The translations under genes were made by a program, and so were the position numbers. 64,000 bases of DNA. Origin: Chromobacterium alkanivorans. GTDB taxonomy: Bacteria; Pseudomonadota; Gammaproteobacteria; Burkholderiales; Chromobacteriaceae. Where the stretch lies: the NCBI RefSeq assembly GCF_016937655.1, contig NZ_JAFHKL010000013.1, forward strand, positions 62,001 through 126,000. Reading direction: 5' to 3'. The notes below the pieces were generated by a model, which saw nothing but the letters and a program-made list of their open reading frames with translations, was not told the origin of the DNA and searched no databases. Below, piece after piece: positions 38,022 to 47,853 of this stretch; within the stretch, counting starts at the first letter, position 1; the number at the start of each line of letters is the position of its first letter.

Positions 38022-41000
38022 ATGAGAGAGCTGACTTCAATGCAGGCGGCCTGCTGGATGGGCCGGGGCGATCATTCCGATCTGGGTGGCGTCTCTGCGC
38101 ATTTGTATGCGGAGTTCGACGGCCAAGCCGTTGATCTGCCGCGCCTGGTGGCCGCGCTGGCCAGGCTGGGCCGCGAGCATGGAATGCTGCGCGCCTGCGT
38201 GACGGCGGACGGCATGCAGGCGCTGGCGGCGGCGGAGAAGGCGCCCCATTTGGAGGTGGAGGATTTCACCGCCTTGGAGGGCGAGGCGCTGGCGCAGCGG
38301 CTGGAAGCCAAGCGTCAGCAGTGGACACATCAGCGGCTTGACCTGGCGACCGGTCAAGCCGTTCGTTTTTCCATCAGCTTGTTTGGCGCGGGCGACAGCC
38401 GGCTGCATGTGGACGCGGACATGATCGCGGTGGACCCGTCCAGCTTCCGCGTGCTGATGGAGGATTTGGCGCTGTTTTACGAAGCCCCGGACGCGGAGAC
38501 GCCGCCCACGCCGTCCTTCTTTGAGTGGTGCGACCGGGCGCGGGACGAACCCTGGCTCAAGGCGGCCCGGGAGCGGGACCGCGACTGGTGGCGCGAGCAA
38601 TTGCCCAATATCGCGCCGGCGCCGTCCTTGCCGCGGCGGGAGGGGCCGGCGGGCGCGGCGTCCAGCCAGCGCCTGTGCGCCTGGCTGGCGCCGGAGCAGC
38701 GCCAGGCTTTGCGGCGGCTGGCCAAGGCGCAGCGGCTGACGCTGTCCGGCCTGATGCTGGGCGTGTTCGCCCAGGCCTTGGGCGCGGCCACCGGAGACCG
38801 GCGCTTCCGGCTGAATGTGCCGGTGTTCTGGCGGCCGCCGCTGATGGAGGGCGCGGAGCGCATCATCGGGGAGTTCGCCAACCTTGTGTTGCTGGATGTG
38901 GATTTGGACGCGGCGCCGACTTTGGGCGCGCTGTGCCGAAACCTGGCCGCGCAGTTGCTGGAGCGCGCCGGCCATTGCGCTTATCCGGGCGTCAATCTGA
39001 TGCGGGATCTGTCCCGCCATCACCGCTCGCCGCAGATCGCGCCGGTGGTGTTCACCGCGGCGCTGGACATGCCGGGCGGCGAGCTGTTCTCTGAGCGGGT
39101 ACGGCGCGTTTTCGGCGCGATGAACTGGGTGATTTCGCAGGGGCCGCAGGTGGCCTTGGACGCGCAGATCGTCAGCGCGGACGGCGGGGTGTTGATCAAT
39201 TGGGACATCCGCCTGGACGCCTTGCCGCAAGACTGGGTCACGCAGCTATTCAACGATTTCGTGGCGCTGGCCACCGCCGTGGCGGCGGACCCGGCCGCGC
39301 TGGAGCGCCCGTTGGCGCAGCCGGAGGCGGAAACGCCGTTGTCGGTGTTGCAGCAGGCTTATCTGCTGGGCCGCACCGCGCAGCTGCCGCTGGGCGGGGT
39401 GGCGATGCAGGAGTTCCGCGAATACCACGGGACGATGGACCCGGCGCTGCTGCGCGGCCGGCTGGGCGAGATGGTGCGGCGTCACGATTGCCTGCGCACG
39501 GTGATAGACGACACGCGCCTGCGGCAGCGGGTCCGCGCGCAGCCGCGGGTGAATCTGCGCGAGGTGGATTTGCGCGCCTTGTCGCCGGCGGCGGCTCAGG
39601 AGCGGGTGGCGGCGGCGCGAGAGGATTACGCCCACGCGCTGTTTGATCTGGAGCACTCACCGTGGGAGCTGACGCTGTTCCTGCTGCCGGACGACAGCTT
39701 GACGGTGTTCGCGCGTTTCGACGCTTTGATCGTTGACGGGCGCTCCATCGCCGCGCTGATGCTGGAGCTGTTCCAGGGCGTGGCGGAGCCGAGCAGGCCG
39801 GCCGCCGCGCCGGCGGTCGAGGCGTCCGCTGAAGCGCGCAAGGCGGACGCGCTGTATTGGAAAAACAAGCTGGCCGATTGCGGCGGCGCGCCGCGGCTGC
39901 CTTGGCGCAAGCCCTTGGATCAATTGGGCGTGGCGCGCTATGAGCGGCAAAGCCTGACGGTGAGCGCGGAGCGTTTCGAGCGGCTGAGCAAGCTGGGCAA
40001 CGGCCAACGCTTTTTCAAGAACACCACGGTGATGGCGCTGGTGTTGGAGGTGTTGTCGCACTGGCTGGACGAGGGCGGGCTGTGCGTGGCGGTGCCGGTG
40101 GCGCCGCTGCCGTCCGGCGGCTTCTCCAACCGTTCCAGCTTTATCGCGGTGGCGTGGCAGGCGGGGCTGGACAGCCTGGCGGAGCGCGGCCGCCGCTTGC
40201 AGGCGGACGTGATGGAGGGCTTGCAGCATCTGGCTTTCTCCGGCGTGGACCTGGCGCGGATGTTGTTTGAGAGCCATGGCCCCGGCCCGGCGCTGCCGGT
40301 GGTGGTGACCAATGGCCTGTCGTGGCCGGCGGCGGCGGACGGCGCGATGCGCCAGACGGGTGGGCTGACCCAGACGCCGCAGGTGGCGATGGATCTGCGC
40401 TTTTCCGCGCGGGCGGACGGCGCGCTGGTGTTTGACATCGACTACGCCCGCGACGCGCTGGAGCCGGCGCTGGTGGGCGCGGTGCTGAGCGCGCTGGAGC
40501 GGGCCATCGAGCAAGTGGTGGACAGCGGCGTGTTCGAGGCGACGGCCGGCCGGGTGCTGGATTACGGCCATTACCGGCTGAACAGCGTGGAAGCCGAGGC
40601 GCGGCGCGAGGATTTCCTCGGCCGCATCGCCGCTCAGATCTTCGACCCGGACAACGCCAGGGTGGCGCTGATCAGCGGCCAGCGGCGGATACGCTACGGC
40701 GAGCTGGGCGAGGCGGTGTCCCGGGCGATGGCGGCGCTGAAGGCGCGCGGCGTGAGCGCGGGCCAGGTGGTGGCGGTGTGCCTGCCGCGCGGCCCGGAAC
40801 ACGCCATCGTCACCCTGGCCTGCGCTTTCAGCGGCGTGGTGTGGGTGCCGATAGACGCGGCGTCGCCGGAGGAGCGGCTGCGTTATTTGCTGGACAACTG
40901 CCGGCCCAACCTGGTGGTGGCGACCCAGCCGCTGCCGACGGAGCATGCGCGGGCCACGCCGGAGCAACTGTTGGCCGAGGCCGCGCCGCTGGCCGCGCGC

Positions 41001-42410
41001 GGCGGCTGGCAGGCGCTGTCCCTGAGCGAGACGCCGGCGTATTACCTGTACACCTCGGGCACCACCGGCAAGCCCAAGTGCGTGGTGTTGTGCAACCGGG
41101 CCACGGCCAACGTCATCGGCGCCACGCTGGAACACTGGCAGGTGAGTCCGCGCGATGTGTGCATGTCGGTGACGCCGCTGCATCACGATATGTCGGTGTT
41201 CGACGTGCTGGGCAGCCTGAGCGCCGGCGCCACGCTGGTGTTGCCGGAGGCGGGCGAGGAGAAGGACGCGGTGCGCTGGAACCAGCTGGTGGACGAGCAC
41301 GGCGTCACGCTGTGGTGCACGGTGCCGGCGATGCTGGAGATGTTGCTGTCTTGCCGGCGGGAAGGCGGGCTGCAAAGCCTGCGGCTGGTGGCCCAGGGCG
41401 GGGATTACATCAAGCCGTCCATCATCGCGGACTTGCGCGCCGGTTTGCCGGCGGCGTGGCTGCTGTCCTTGGGCGGGCCGACGGAAACCACGATCTGGAG
41501 CATCTGGCACGACATCGTCGCGGAGGACAGCGCCAAGGTGCCCTATGGTCGGCCGCTGCCCGGCAACCGCTATTGGTTGCTGAACGAGCGCGGCGAGCAT
41601 TGCCCGGCCGGCGTGGCCGGACGTATTCACACCGCCGGCGTCAATCTGGCGCTGGGCTATCTGGAAAACGGCGAGCTGACCCAGCACGACTTCGTCACGG
41701 TGCGGGACGAGGCCGGCCGGGAGGCGCGCGCCTTCCGCACCAGCGACTGCGGTCGCTACCGGCCGGACGGGGTGATGATGTTCGACAGCCGGGTCAACGG
41801 CTACATCAAGGTGCGCGGGGTGCGGGTATCGCTGCCGGACATCGAGATGGAGCTGATCAAGCATCCGGCGCTGGCCCATGTGCTGGTGGTGGATGTGGGC
41901 GACGAGCGGCAGGGGGAGCTGGGTATAGGCGCGCTCTACGTGGCCAAGCCCGGCGCGGAGGCGAGCGCGGCGGATCTGCGCGAACACGCGCGCCGCGTCC
42001 TGCCGCAATCCCATGTGCCCACGCGCTTCTTGCAGGTGGCGCAGCTGCCCTTGTCGCAAAACGGCAAGCCGGACCGCCGCGGCGCGCGCGCCTTGTTGCA
42101 GGCGCCGGCCCATGTCCCGGCTCAGGATCGCGTGGCGCCGCCCGCGCCCGCCGTTGCCGAGGCCCCGGCCGCTGCGACGCGGCACCGGCGTCCGGTGCTG
42201 GACATTTATCTGGGCGTGCTGGGGCGTTCCTACCAGGAGCTGGCCGACGAGTTGCTGGATTTCAGCAGCATGGGCTTGCTGCCGCAGCATCTGAAAACCA
42301 TCGCGGCGCGCATGCGGGAAACCTTCGCCGTGGAGCTGTCGCCGGGGCAGCTATTGCGTTGCCGCAATGTGGCGGATGTGGAGCGCTTGCTGGCCGCTGG
42401 TCAGTCCTAA
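38022..42410 (+). CDS. NRPS with Cy-Cy-A-carrier domains
   Basis: 1462 residues. Two heterocyclisation domains show the D-x4-D-x2-S motif in place of the usual HHxxx[11 protein letters not shown] (about 130) and DALIVDGRS (about 570). An adenylation domain follows (about 860-1350): [37 protein letters not shown]. The C-terminal carrier domain reads DFSSMGLL where an active carrier has GGHSLL, so the attachment Ser is replaced by Gly1418. The protein would condense a dihydroxybenzoyl starter with Cys, Ser or Thr and cyclise it. Start 38022 ([12 protein letters not shown]) is preferred; ATG 37962 is also in frame. Compare BasA plus BasD, or AngR. Confidence 0.85.
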   Translation: MRELTSMQAACWMGRGDHSDLGGVSAHLYAEFDGQAVDLPRLVAALARLGREHGMLRACVTADGMQALAAAEKAPHLEVEDFTALEGEALAQRLEAKRQQWTHQRLDLATGQAVRFSISLFGAGDSRLHVDADMIAVDPSSFRVLMEDLALFYEAPDAETPPTPSFFEWCDRARDEPWLKAARERDRDWWREQLPNIAPAPSLPRREGPAGAASSQRLCAWLAPEQRQALRRLAKAQRLTLSGLMLGVFAQALGAATGDRRFRLNVPVFWRPPLMEGAERIIGEFANLVLLDVDLDAAPTLGALCRNLAAQLLERAGHCAYPGVNLMRDLSRHHRSPQIAPVVFTAALDMPGGELFSERVRRVFGAMNWVISQGPQVALDAQIVSADGGVLINWDIRLDALPQDWVTQLFNDFVALATAVAADPAALERPLAQPEAETPLSVLQQAYLLGRTAQLPLGGVAMQEFREYHGTMDPALLRGRLGEMVRRHDCLRTVIDDTRLRQRVRAQPRVNLREVDLRALSPAAAQERVAAAREDYAHALFDLEHSPWELTLFLLPDDSLTVFARFDALIVDGRSIAALMLELFQGVAEPSRPAAAPAVEASAEARKADALYWKNKLADCGGAPRLPWRKPLDQLGVARYERQSLTVSAERFERLSKLGNGQRFFKNTTVMALVLEVLSHWLDEGGLCVAVPVAPLPSGGFSNRSSFIAVAWQAGLDSLAERGRRLQADVMEGLQHLAFSGVDLARMLFESHGPGPALPVVVTNGLSWPAAADGAMRQTGGLTQTPQVAMDLRFSARADGALVFDIDYARDALEPALVGAVLSALERAIEQVVDSGVFEATAGRVLDYGHYRLNSVEAEARREDFLGRIAAQIFDPDNARVALISGQRRIRYGELGEAVSRAMAALKARGVSAGQVVAVCLPRGPEHAIVTLACAFSGVVWVPIDAASPEERLRYLLDNCRPNLVVATQPLPTEHARATPEQLLAEAAPLAARGGWQALSLSETPAYYLYTSGTTGKPKCVVLCNRATANVIGATLEHWQVSPRDVCMSVTPLHHDMSVFDVLGSLSAGATLVLPEAGEEKDAVRWNQLVDEHGVTLWCTVPAMLEMLLSCRREGGLQSLRLVAQGGDYIKPSIIADLRAGLPAAWLLSLGGPTETTIWSIWHDIVAEDSAKVPYGRPLPGNRYWLLNERGEHCPAGVAGRIHTAGVNLALGYLENGELTQHDFVTVRDEAGREARAFRTSDCGRYRPDGVMMFDSRVNGYIKVRGVRVSLPDIEMELIKHPALAHVLVVDVGDERQGELGIGALYVAKPGAEASAADLREHARRVLPQSHVPTRFLQVAQLPLSQNGKPDRRGARALLQAPAHVPAQDRVAPPAPAVAEAPAAATRHRRPVLDIYLGVLGRSYQELADELLDFSSMGLLPQHLKTIAARMRETFAVELSPGQLLRCRNVADVERLLAAGQS

Positions 42411-42478
42411 ACCAACTCACCCCGGGGCGGCCTCTCCGTCTCGGGGACAACCGATAGAACCTTGGGAGTTTTTCGCAT

Positions 42479-43801
42479 ATGGAAATGGCGAACGTAGATG
42501 TTGCCGGCGTCGGCATCGGGCCGTTCAATCTGGGCTTGGCGGCCTTGTTGTCGCGTCACTCGGACATCAAAGGGGTGTTTCTGGAGCGCAAGCCGGCGTT
42601 CCGTTGGCATGAGGGCTTGTTGTTGCCGGGCACCACGTTGCAAGTGCCGTTCCTGGCCGATCTGGTCACGTTGGCGGACCCGACGCATCCGCTCAGTTAT
42701 CTGAATTATCTGCACCAGCATGACCGCCTTTACCAGTTCTATTACTACGACAACACCCTGGTGCCGCGCATCGAATACGACGATTACTGCCGCTGGGCCG
42801 CGCAGCAGTTGCCGGCCTGCCGCTTTGGCGAGGAGGTGCGGGACGTGGCTTACGACGCGGGCACGGGGCGTTTCGTGGTGGACAGCGAGTCGGCGTCGGG
42901 CGGGATGCGCCGCTATGCCGGCCGCGATCTGGTGGTGGGCGTCGGCACTTCGCCGTGGCTGCCGGCGTGGGCGCGCGCCAGCCGTCACCCGCGGGTGATC
43001 CATTCCGCCCAGTTCATTCCCAATCAGCAGGCTTTGTCGCAGTGCCGGCGCGTCACTGTGATCGGTTCCGGCCAGAGCGCGGCGGAGTGCGTGCTGGCGT
43101 TGTTCCGCGAGCTGAGCCCGGAGCAGGTGGCGGCCGGGGCGTCCATCCAGTGGATCACCCGCGCGCCGGGCTTCCACCCGATGGAGTTTTCCAAGCTGGG
43201 GCAGGAGTGCTTCACCCCGGCCTATATGCAGTACTTCCACAGCATCCCGCGCGAGAAGCGCCGCGAGGTGGTGGCCGGCCAGGGCCTGCTGTACAAGGGC
43301 ATCAGCTTCTCCACCATCGGCGATATCTTCGACCTGCTCTACGAGCGCTCGATAGGCGGCCGCGATCCGGGCCTGAAGCTGTATTCCAATTGCGATGTGG
43401 AAGCGCTGGAGGAGCTGGGCGCGGACGGCGCGCTGCGCATGACTTGCCATCACCGGCAGCTGGGCCAGCGTTGCCAGCTGGAGACGGACGCCATCGTCGC
43501 CGCCACCGGCTACGCCCACGCCTGGCCGCAGTGGTTTGAGCGGCTGAAGGAGACGGTGCTGGAGGTGGACACGCAGGGCGATTGCATCGTGGAGGAGGAT
43601 TTCACCGCGCGCCGCCGCGAGCAGGGGCCGGGCCGGGTGTTTGTGCAGAACGCGGAGATCTTCCAGCACGGGGTGGGCTCGCCGGACCTGGGCATAGGCC
43701 CGATCCGCAACGCGGCCATCATCAATCAGTTGCTGGGCCAGCCGCGTTATCGGCTGCCGCAGCGTTCGGCGTTCCAGCATTATGGGCTGCCGCAGGGGTA
43801 G
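42479..43801 (+). CDS. Flavin-dependent N-monooxygenase (probably histamine N-hydroxylase)
   Basis: 440 residues of the lysine/ornithine N-hydroxylase family: GVGIGPFNLGLAALL (FAD binding), GSGQSAAECVLAL (NADPH binding), and AATGYAHAWPQW near the C terminus. With histidine decarboxylase in the same locus, the likely substrate is histamine, as for BasC and AngU, giving the hydroxamate that binds iron; substrate choice is inferred from context. It follows the NRPS by 68 bases and probably shares its transcript. Confidence 0.85.
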   Translation: MEMANVDVAGVGIGPFNLGLAALLSRHSDIKGVFLERKPAFRWHEGLLLPGTTLQVPFLADLVTLADPTHPLSYLNYLHQHDRLYQFYYYDNTLVPRIEYDDYCRWAAQQLPACRFGEEVRDVAYDAGTGRFVVDSESASGGMRRYAGRDLVVGVGTSPWLPAWARASRHPRVIHSAQFIPNQQALSQCRRVTVIGSGQSAAECVLALFRELSPEQVAAGASIQWITRAPGFHPMEFSKLGQECFTPAYMQYFHSIPREKRREVVAGQGLLYKGISFSTIGDIFDLLYERSIGGRDPGLKLYSNCDVEALEELGADGALRMTCHHRQLGQRCQLETDAIVAATGYAHAWPQWFERLKETVLEVDTQGDCIVEEDFTARRREQGPGRVFVQNAEIFQHGVGSPDLGIGPIRNAAIINQLLGQPRYRLPQRSAFQHYGLPQG

Positions 43802-43811
43802 GTTCTAAACA

Positions 43812-44628
43812 GGCTGGTGGGTATCGCCTGCGGCTTCACCCACCCTACGACGGGTTGCTCGTTGCGCTAGGGAGGGCGTAGCGATGTCCACGCGGAGGTC
43901 TGGGATAGATCGCGAACCGTTTTCAAGGTTTGTTGGTGGGTATCGCCTGCGGGCTCCACCCACCCTACGACGGGTTGCTTGTCGCGGTAGGGCGGGCGCA
44001 GCGATACCCACGCGGAGGTCTGGAGTAGATTGCGAGCCGCTGCCAAGGTCTGTTGGTGGGTATCGCCTGCGGCTTCACCCACCCTACGACGGGTTGCTTG
44101 TCGCGGTAGGGCGGGCGCAGTGATGCCCATGCGGAGGTCTGGAGTAGATTGCGAGCCGCTGCCAAGGTTTGTTGGTGGGTATCGCCTGCGGCTCCACCCA
44201 CCCTACGACGGGTTGCTCGTTGCGCTAGGGAGGGCGGGGCGATGCCCACGCGGAGGTCTGGGATAGATCGCGAACCGTTTCCAAGGTTTGTTGGTGGGTA
44301 TCGCCTGCGGGCTCCACCCACCCTACGACGGTTGCTTGTCGCGGTAGGGCGGGCGCAGCGATGCCCATGCGGAGGTCTGGAGTAGATTGCGAGCCGCTGC
44401 CAAGGTCTGTTGGTGGGTATCGCCTGCGGGCTCCACCCACCCTACGACGGTTGCTTGTCGCTGTAGGGTGGGTGGAGCGCAGCGATGCCCACGCGGAGGT
44501 CTGGGATAGATCGCGAACCGTTTTCAAGGTTTGTTGGTGGGTATCGCCTGCGGCTCCACCCGCCCTACGACGGGTTGCCTGTCGCTGTAGGGTGGGTGGA
44601 GCGCAGCGATACCCACGCGGATGTTCGA
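43812..44628. repeat. Tandem array of ~119-bp units
   Basis: Seven units begin with GGTGGGTATCGCCTGCGG at 43816, 43935, 44055, 44174, 44293, 44412 and 44536 (spacings 119, 120, 119, 119, 119, 124). Each has an internal inverted pair: GTGGGTATCGC and CACCCACCCTAC against GTAGGGCGGGCG and GATGCCCAC. Two unit types differ in the spacer: GGGATAGATCGCGAACCG or GGAGTAGATTGCGAGCCG, mixed in the order A, B, B, A, B, A. A single related element lies at 55303-55385. Confidence 0.9.
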
Positions 44629-44689
44629 GTGCCTGGGGTCAAGCTTGGGTGAAGTAGATCGTCAGCAGGCCCTGAGGCTGAATGGAGTC

Positions 44690-44723
44690 GACGCCCCCGC
44701 TCTCGTTTGAGGGCGGGGGCGTC
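44690..44723. terminator. GC-rich hairpin after the leftward NRPS gene
   Basis: GACGCCCCCGC (44690-44700) pairs with GCGGGGGCGTC (44713-44723) over 11 bp, with a 12-base loop. It lies about 50 bases after the stop of the leftward PCP-C gene. It has no clear T-run on that strand, so it may be an RNA-stabilising hairpin rather than a terminator. Confidence 0.5.
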
Positions 44724-44772
44724 GGGCTTTGCGCGCCGTAGCGCCGGCGCGCGGCGGACCGTGAGCGGCGGC

Positions 44773-46923
44773 TTAGTCCAGCAGTTCCTCCAGCTTACGC
44801 TCGCTGGCGTCGCCCGCGCTCAAGAGCGCGAACAAGCGGTGCAGCGTGGCGCAGATGGCCTCTAGCTGGGCGGCGGAGTAGCGCTCCGCGCGGTAGGTGA
44901 TCACCAGGCGCAGCGAGCCGTCGTGCGCGTCTTCCATGATCTCGAACTGCAGGCCGAACATGGATTCGCTCTTGTCCGGGTCGATCTGGCGGTAGCGGAT
45001 CTCGCCGCCGTCCGGGGCCGGCAGCGCGCCGTTGAGCGCGTTGTTGGCGTGGACCTGGATGTAGACGTCGAACAGCAGGCCGTCCGCCGGCGTCATGCCC
45101 AGCGCGTTTTGCACCAGCTCCAGCGGAATGTCGGCGTAGGCCATGGAGTCGTTGATGGTCAGGGTCACGTCCTTGAGCAGGCTGCCCAGCGACTGCCGGC
45201 GGTCGAAGCGCACCCGGTGCGCCACCATGGTGGTGAAGTAGCCGACGGTGTCGAAGTAGGCCGCGTCGGTGCGGCCGGAGGACGAGGTGCCGATCACGAT
45301 TTCCGGCAGATCGCCCAGCTTATGCAGGGCCAGCGCGATGGCGGTGTAGACCACGCTGAACAGCGAGGAGTCGTGACGTTTGGCGAAGGCGGTGATCGCT
45401 TCCTGCGTGCCCGGTTCGGGCTTGAACTCCAGCCATTTGGCCTTGAAGCCGGCGGCCTGGGCCGGCGCGGCGGCGGGCGCGGCCGGGTCCGGCAGGCGCA
45501 GGCCCGGCGTGGCGCCGCGCAGCAGGGTGGTCCAGTAGTGCATGTGGCGCGGGTTGACGCCCTGGTTCTGCTGTTCCAGCGCGAAGGCGTGGAAGGAGGG
45601 CGCCGGGGAGGCCCACTGCGGCGCCTTGCCGGCGGCGCGGGCGCGATAGGCCTGCGCCAGTTCTTCCATCATCACGTTCAGCGACCATTCGTCTATGGCC
45701 ATGTGGTGGACCAGGAAGGACAGGGTCTGGCGGCCGGTGGCCGGGTGGCGCAGGAAGCGTATCCGCAGCGGCAGTTCGCGGCTCAGGTCGAAGCGGTGGG
45801 CGGCTTCGTCCGCCAGCGTCAGCCCCTCGCTCTCCGCGCTGCTCCAGAACCATTTGTAGCCGCCGGTTTCCGCCAGCGGCGCGATGCGCTGCAGCGCGAC
45901 GCCGTCTTCTTGATGGAAGGTGGTGCGCAGGCTGGCGTGGCGTTCCAGCAAGTCCGTGAAGGCCAGGCGGAACAGGTTTTCGTCCACCGGGTCCAGGAAG
46001 TCCAGCGCGAAGGGCAGGTTGAAGATGGTGCCGAAATCGTAGGCGGCGTAGGCGCGCCACAGCGAGGCTTGCGCCAGCGCCAGCGGGGCTTGGCTTACTT
46101 CGCCGGCTGGCGCGGCCTGGCGGCGCTGTTCGCTGACGGTGGCGCGCGCGGCCAGCGCGGCGGCGCTGGGGGCTTCGAAGAAGTCGTTGAAGCGGATCTG
46201 GATGCCGTGCTTGCTTTGCAGGGTGCCGATGATGCGGGTGGCCAGCAGCGAGTGGCCGCCGAAATCGAAGAAGTTGTCGTCCGGCCGCATGTCGGGTTCG
46301 GCCAGCACGGCGCGCAGTTCGGCCAGGATGACGGCGGCGACCGCGTCCACGCCGTCTGCTGCGGGCTGGGCGGCCGCCGGCGGGCGGTGGCCGGCGTCGC
46401 CGGCCTGCAACGGCGTCAGCGCCAGCGGGCGGCGCGCGGGCTCCAGTTGCTGATAGCCCTGGGCCAGCGCGTCCGTCAAAGCCTGGAACGGCTGGGCGGG
46501 CTCCAGGATGGGGTGCAGGCTCAGCGCCAGCACCGCGCTGCGCTCGGTGTGGATGATGTGGGCCTGGAACGGCGGCTGCGTCGCAGCGTCCCAAGGCGCC
46601 GCGCGCAGCGCGAGCAGGCGCTCGGCCAGTTCGGCTTCCTTAATACGGGGGAAGGCGATGCAAGGGTGCCAGCCGTCCACATGGGATTTGCACAGATCGC
46701 CGTCGTCGCTGAACTGGTAGCGGGCGTTCAGGTCCGGCCGGGCCTGGATCAGCCGTTGCAGCGCCAGGGTCAGCAGCGCCAGGTCCGTCTGTTCGTCCAA
46801 GCGCCAGGCGTCGACATGGCGGCTCAGGCGTTCCGGGTGCTGCTGCTGCAATAGCCAGCATTGTTCTTCGTGAAGGCTCAGGGACAGGCGCTGCGACGGG
46901 ATGTCGGGGTGGGGGTGCGACAA
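44773..46923 (-). CDS. NRPS PCP-C protein (release/condensation)
   Basis: About 716 residues. The start is a TTG at 46923, placed seven bases after a perfect AAGGAG; the ATG further up (46998) has no such signal. Residues about 10-190 look like half a condensation domain that lost its active site. A carrier domain follows with the normal DFGGHSLLATRI (attachment Ser present, about 250), then a full condensation domain with HHMAIDEWS (HHxxxDxxS, about 420). This is the arrangement of AngM/BasB, whose C domain joins the acyl chain to N-hydroxyhistamine and frees the siderophore. The missing active carrier of the larger NRPS may be supplied by this protein. Confidence 0.82.
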   Translation of the reverse strand: MSHPHPDIPSQRLSLSLHEEQCWLLQQQHPERLSRHVDAWRLDEQTDLALLTLALQRLIQARPDLNARYQFSDDGDLCKSHVDGWHPCIAFPRIKEAELAERLLALRAAPWDAATQPPFQAHIIHTERSAVLALSLHPILEPAQPFQALTDALAQGYQQLEPARRPLALTPLQAGDAGHRPPAAAQPAADGVDAVAAVILAELRAVLAEPDMRPDDNFFDFGGHSLLATRIIGTLQSKHGIQIRFNDFFEAPSAAALAARATVSEQRRQAAPAGEVSQAPLALAQASLWRAYAAYDFGTIFNLPFALDFLDPVDENLFRLAFTDLLERHASLRTTFHQEDGVALQRIAPLAETGGYKWFWSSAESEGLTLADEAAHRFDLSRELPLRIRFLRHPATGRQTLSFLVHHMAIDEWSLNVMMEELAQAYRARAAGKAPQWASPAPSFHAFALEQQNQGVNPRHMHYWTTLLRGATPGLRLPDPAAPAAAPAQAAGFKAKWLEFKPEPGTQEAITAFAKRHDSSLFSVVYTAIALALHKLGDLPEIVIGTSSSGRTDAAYFDTVGYFTTMVAHRVRFDRRQSLGSLLKDVTLTINDSMAYADIPLELVQNALGMTPADGLLFDVYIQVHANNALNGALPAPDGGEIRYRQIDPDKSESMFGLQFEIMEDAHDGSLRLVITYRAERYSAAQLEAICATLHRLFALLSAGDASERKLEELLD

Positions 46924-47283
46924 GGGTAGTCTCCTTCTGGAATTCAACGGCCAATAATCGTTGCGGGCGGCGGAGCGCGTTTGACGGTCGCCGGCCAACA
47001 GGGCGCGTCGTCGGGGGGATGACGGCCCTGGGAATGTGTGCGGCTGGTGCTTGCGATGAGATGTCTACGGCATGGACGGCGCGTTGAATTCCGGCCGCTT
47101 GAGTCATGGGTCAATCGACGCCAATGCCGCTTATGCGTCATGTCCGGCGGCCGTAAACTGGCTTTTCGGCATAACTCATGCAAAGGACATTGTGTGATCG
47201 CGTCATGTATGACGTATTGACAATGTCGGTGATAATAATAAAAATGATTATCATTTGCAAATACAAGTGAAAAGGAGAGGGGC
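46924..47283. other. Divergent control region of the NRPS and sigma-factor genes
   Basis: 360 bases. Contains the Fur-box-like site at 47240-47258 close to the sigma-factor start. No other gene was seen. The remaining stretch has no clear motif. Confidence 0.6.
47240..47258. promoter_or_regulatory. Fur-box-like site upstream of the ECF sigma gene
   Basis: AAAAATGATTATCATTTGC matches the Fur consensus at 14 of 19 positions, about 25 bases before the GTG start. It predicts iron repression of the sigma factor and of the transport operon behind it. Confidence 0.68.
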
Positions 47284-47853
47284 GTGGACAATGGCCCGAT
47301 CACTTTTCAGTCGCAATTGCAGAGCTTGTACCTGGATCACCACGGCTGGCTGTGCGGCTTGCTGCAGCGCAAGTTGGGCAATCCGAACGATGCGACGGAC
47401 CTGGCCCACGACATCTACCTGCACCTGATCAAGAAAGGGCGGATTCCGCCGGCGGACGAATCGCGTTGCCACCTGGCGCAAATCGCCAAGGGCAAGGTGA
47501 TAGACCTGCTGCGCCGCCGCCGGCTGGAGGCCAGCTATCTGGAAAGCCAGGCCCAGCAGCCGGAGCCGCGCGCGCAGTCTGAAGAGGCGCGCGCGCTGCT
47601 GAAGGAGGAGATCAAGGGGGTGGATCTGGCGCTGATGGGCAAGTCGTTCAAGGTGCGCCAGGCGCTGCTGTTGTCCCGGCTCAACGGCATGAGCTACGGC
47701 GACATCGCCGCGGAGCTGCAGGTGTCGGTGTCGTCGGTGGAGAAATACGTCGCGCTGGGCCTGCAGGCCTGCCGCCGAAGCGTGGAGGCCGGCCTGGGGC
47801 CGGGCGCGTGCAAGCAACATCCATTAATCCGTGTCGTAGAGGAGTTGTCATGA
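47284..47853 (+). CDS. ECF (FecI/PvdS-type) sigma factor
   Basis: 189 residues from a GTG with AAAAGGAGAGG upstream. Region 2: DATDLAHDIYLHLIKK and HLAQIAKGKVIDLLRRRR. Region 4: LNGMSYGDIAAELQVSVSSVEKYVALGL. The gene opens the transport operon and its stop overlaps the next ATG (ATGA). No FecR-like anti-sigma gene is nearby and the TonB receptor lacks an N-terminal signalling domain, so control is probably through Fur alone, as for PvdS or OrbS. Targets probably include the NRPS genes. Confidence 0.85.
   Translation: MDNGPITFQSQLQSLYLDHHGWLCGLLQRKLGNPNDATDLAHDIYLHLIKKGRIPPADESRCHLAQIAKGKVIDLLRRRRLEASYLESQAQQPEPRAQSEEARALLKEEIKGVDLALMGKSFKVRQALLLSRLNGMSYGDIAAELQVSVSSVEKYVALGLQACRRSVEAGLGPGACKQHPLIRVVEELS

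Larger units (their letters stand above)
43802..44772. other. Non-coding region with tandem array and hairpin
   Basis: 970 bases between the convergent N-monooxygenase and PCP-C NRPS genes. It holds the tandem array and, at 44690-44723, a strong hairpin. Open frames inside the array arise only from the repeats and are not counted as genes. Confidence 0.7.

Noticed and set aside
43884-44527. Several 60-118-codon frames within the tandem array
   Set aside because: They are open only because the ~119-bp repeat lacks stops in some frames; the predicted peptides are simple repeats of the unit.
43812-44628. Could the array be a CRISPR?
   Set aside because: Units are about 119 bp and repeated over their full length, with no short repeat plus unique spacers, and no cas genes are near.
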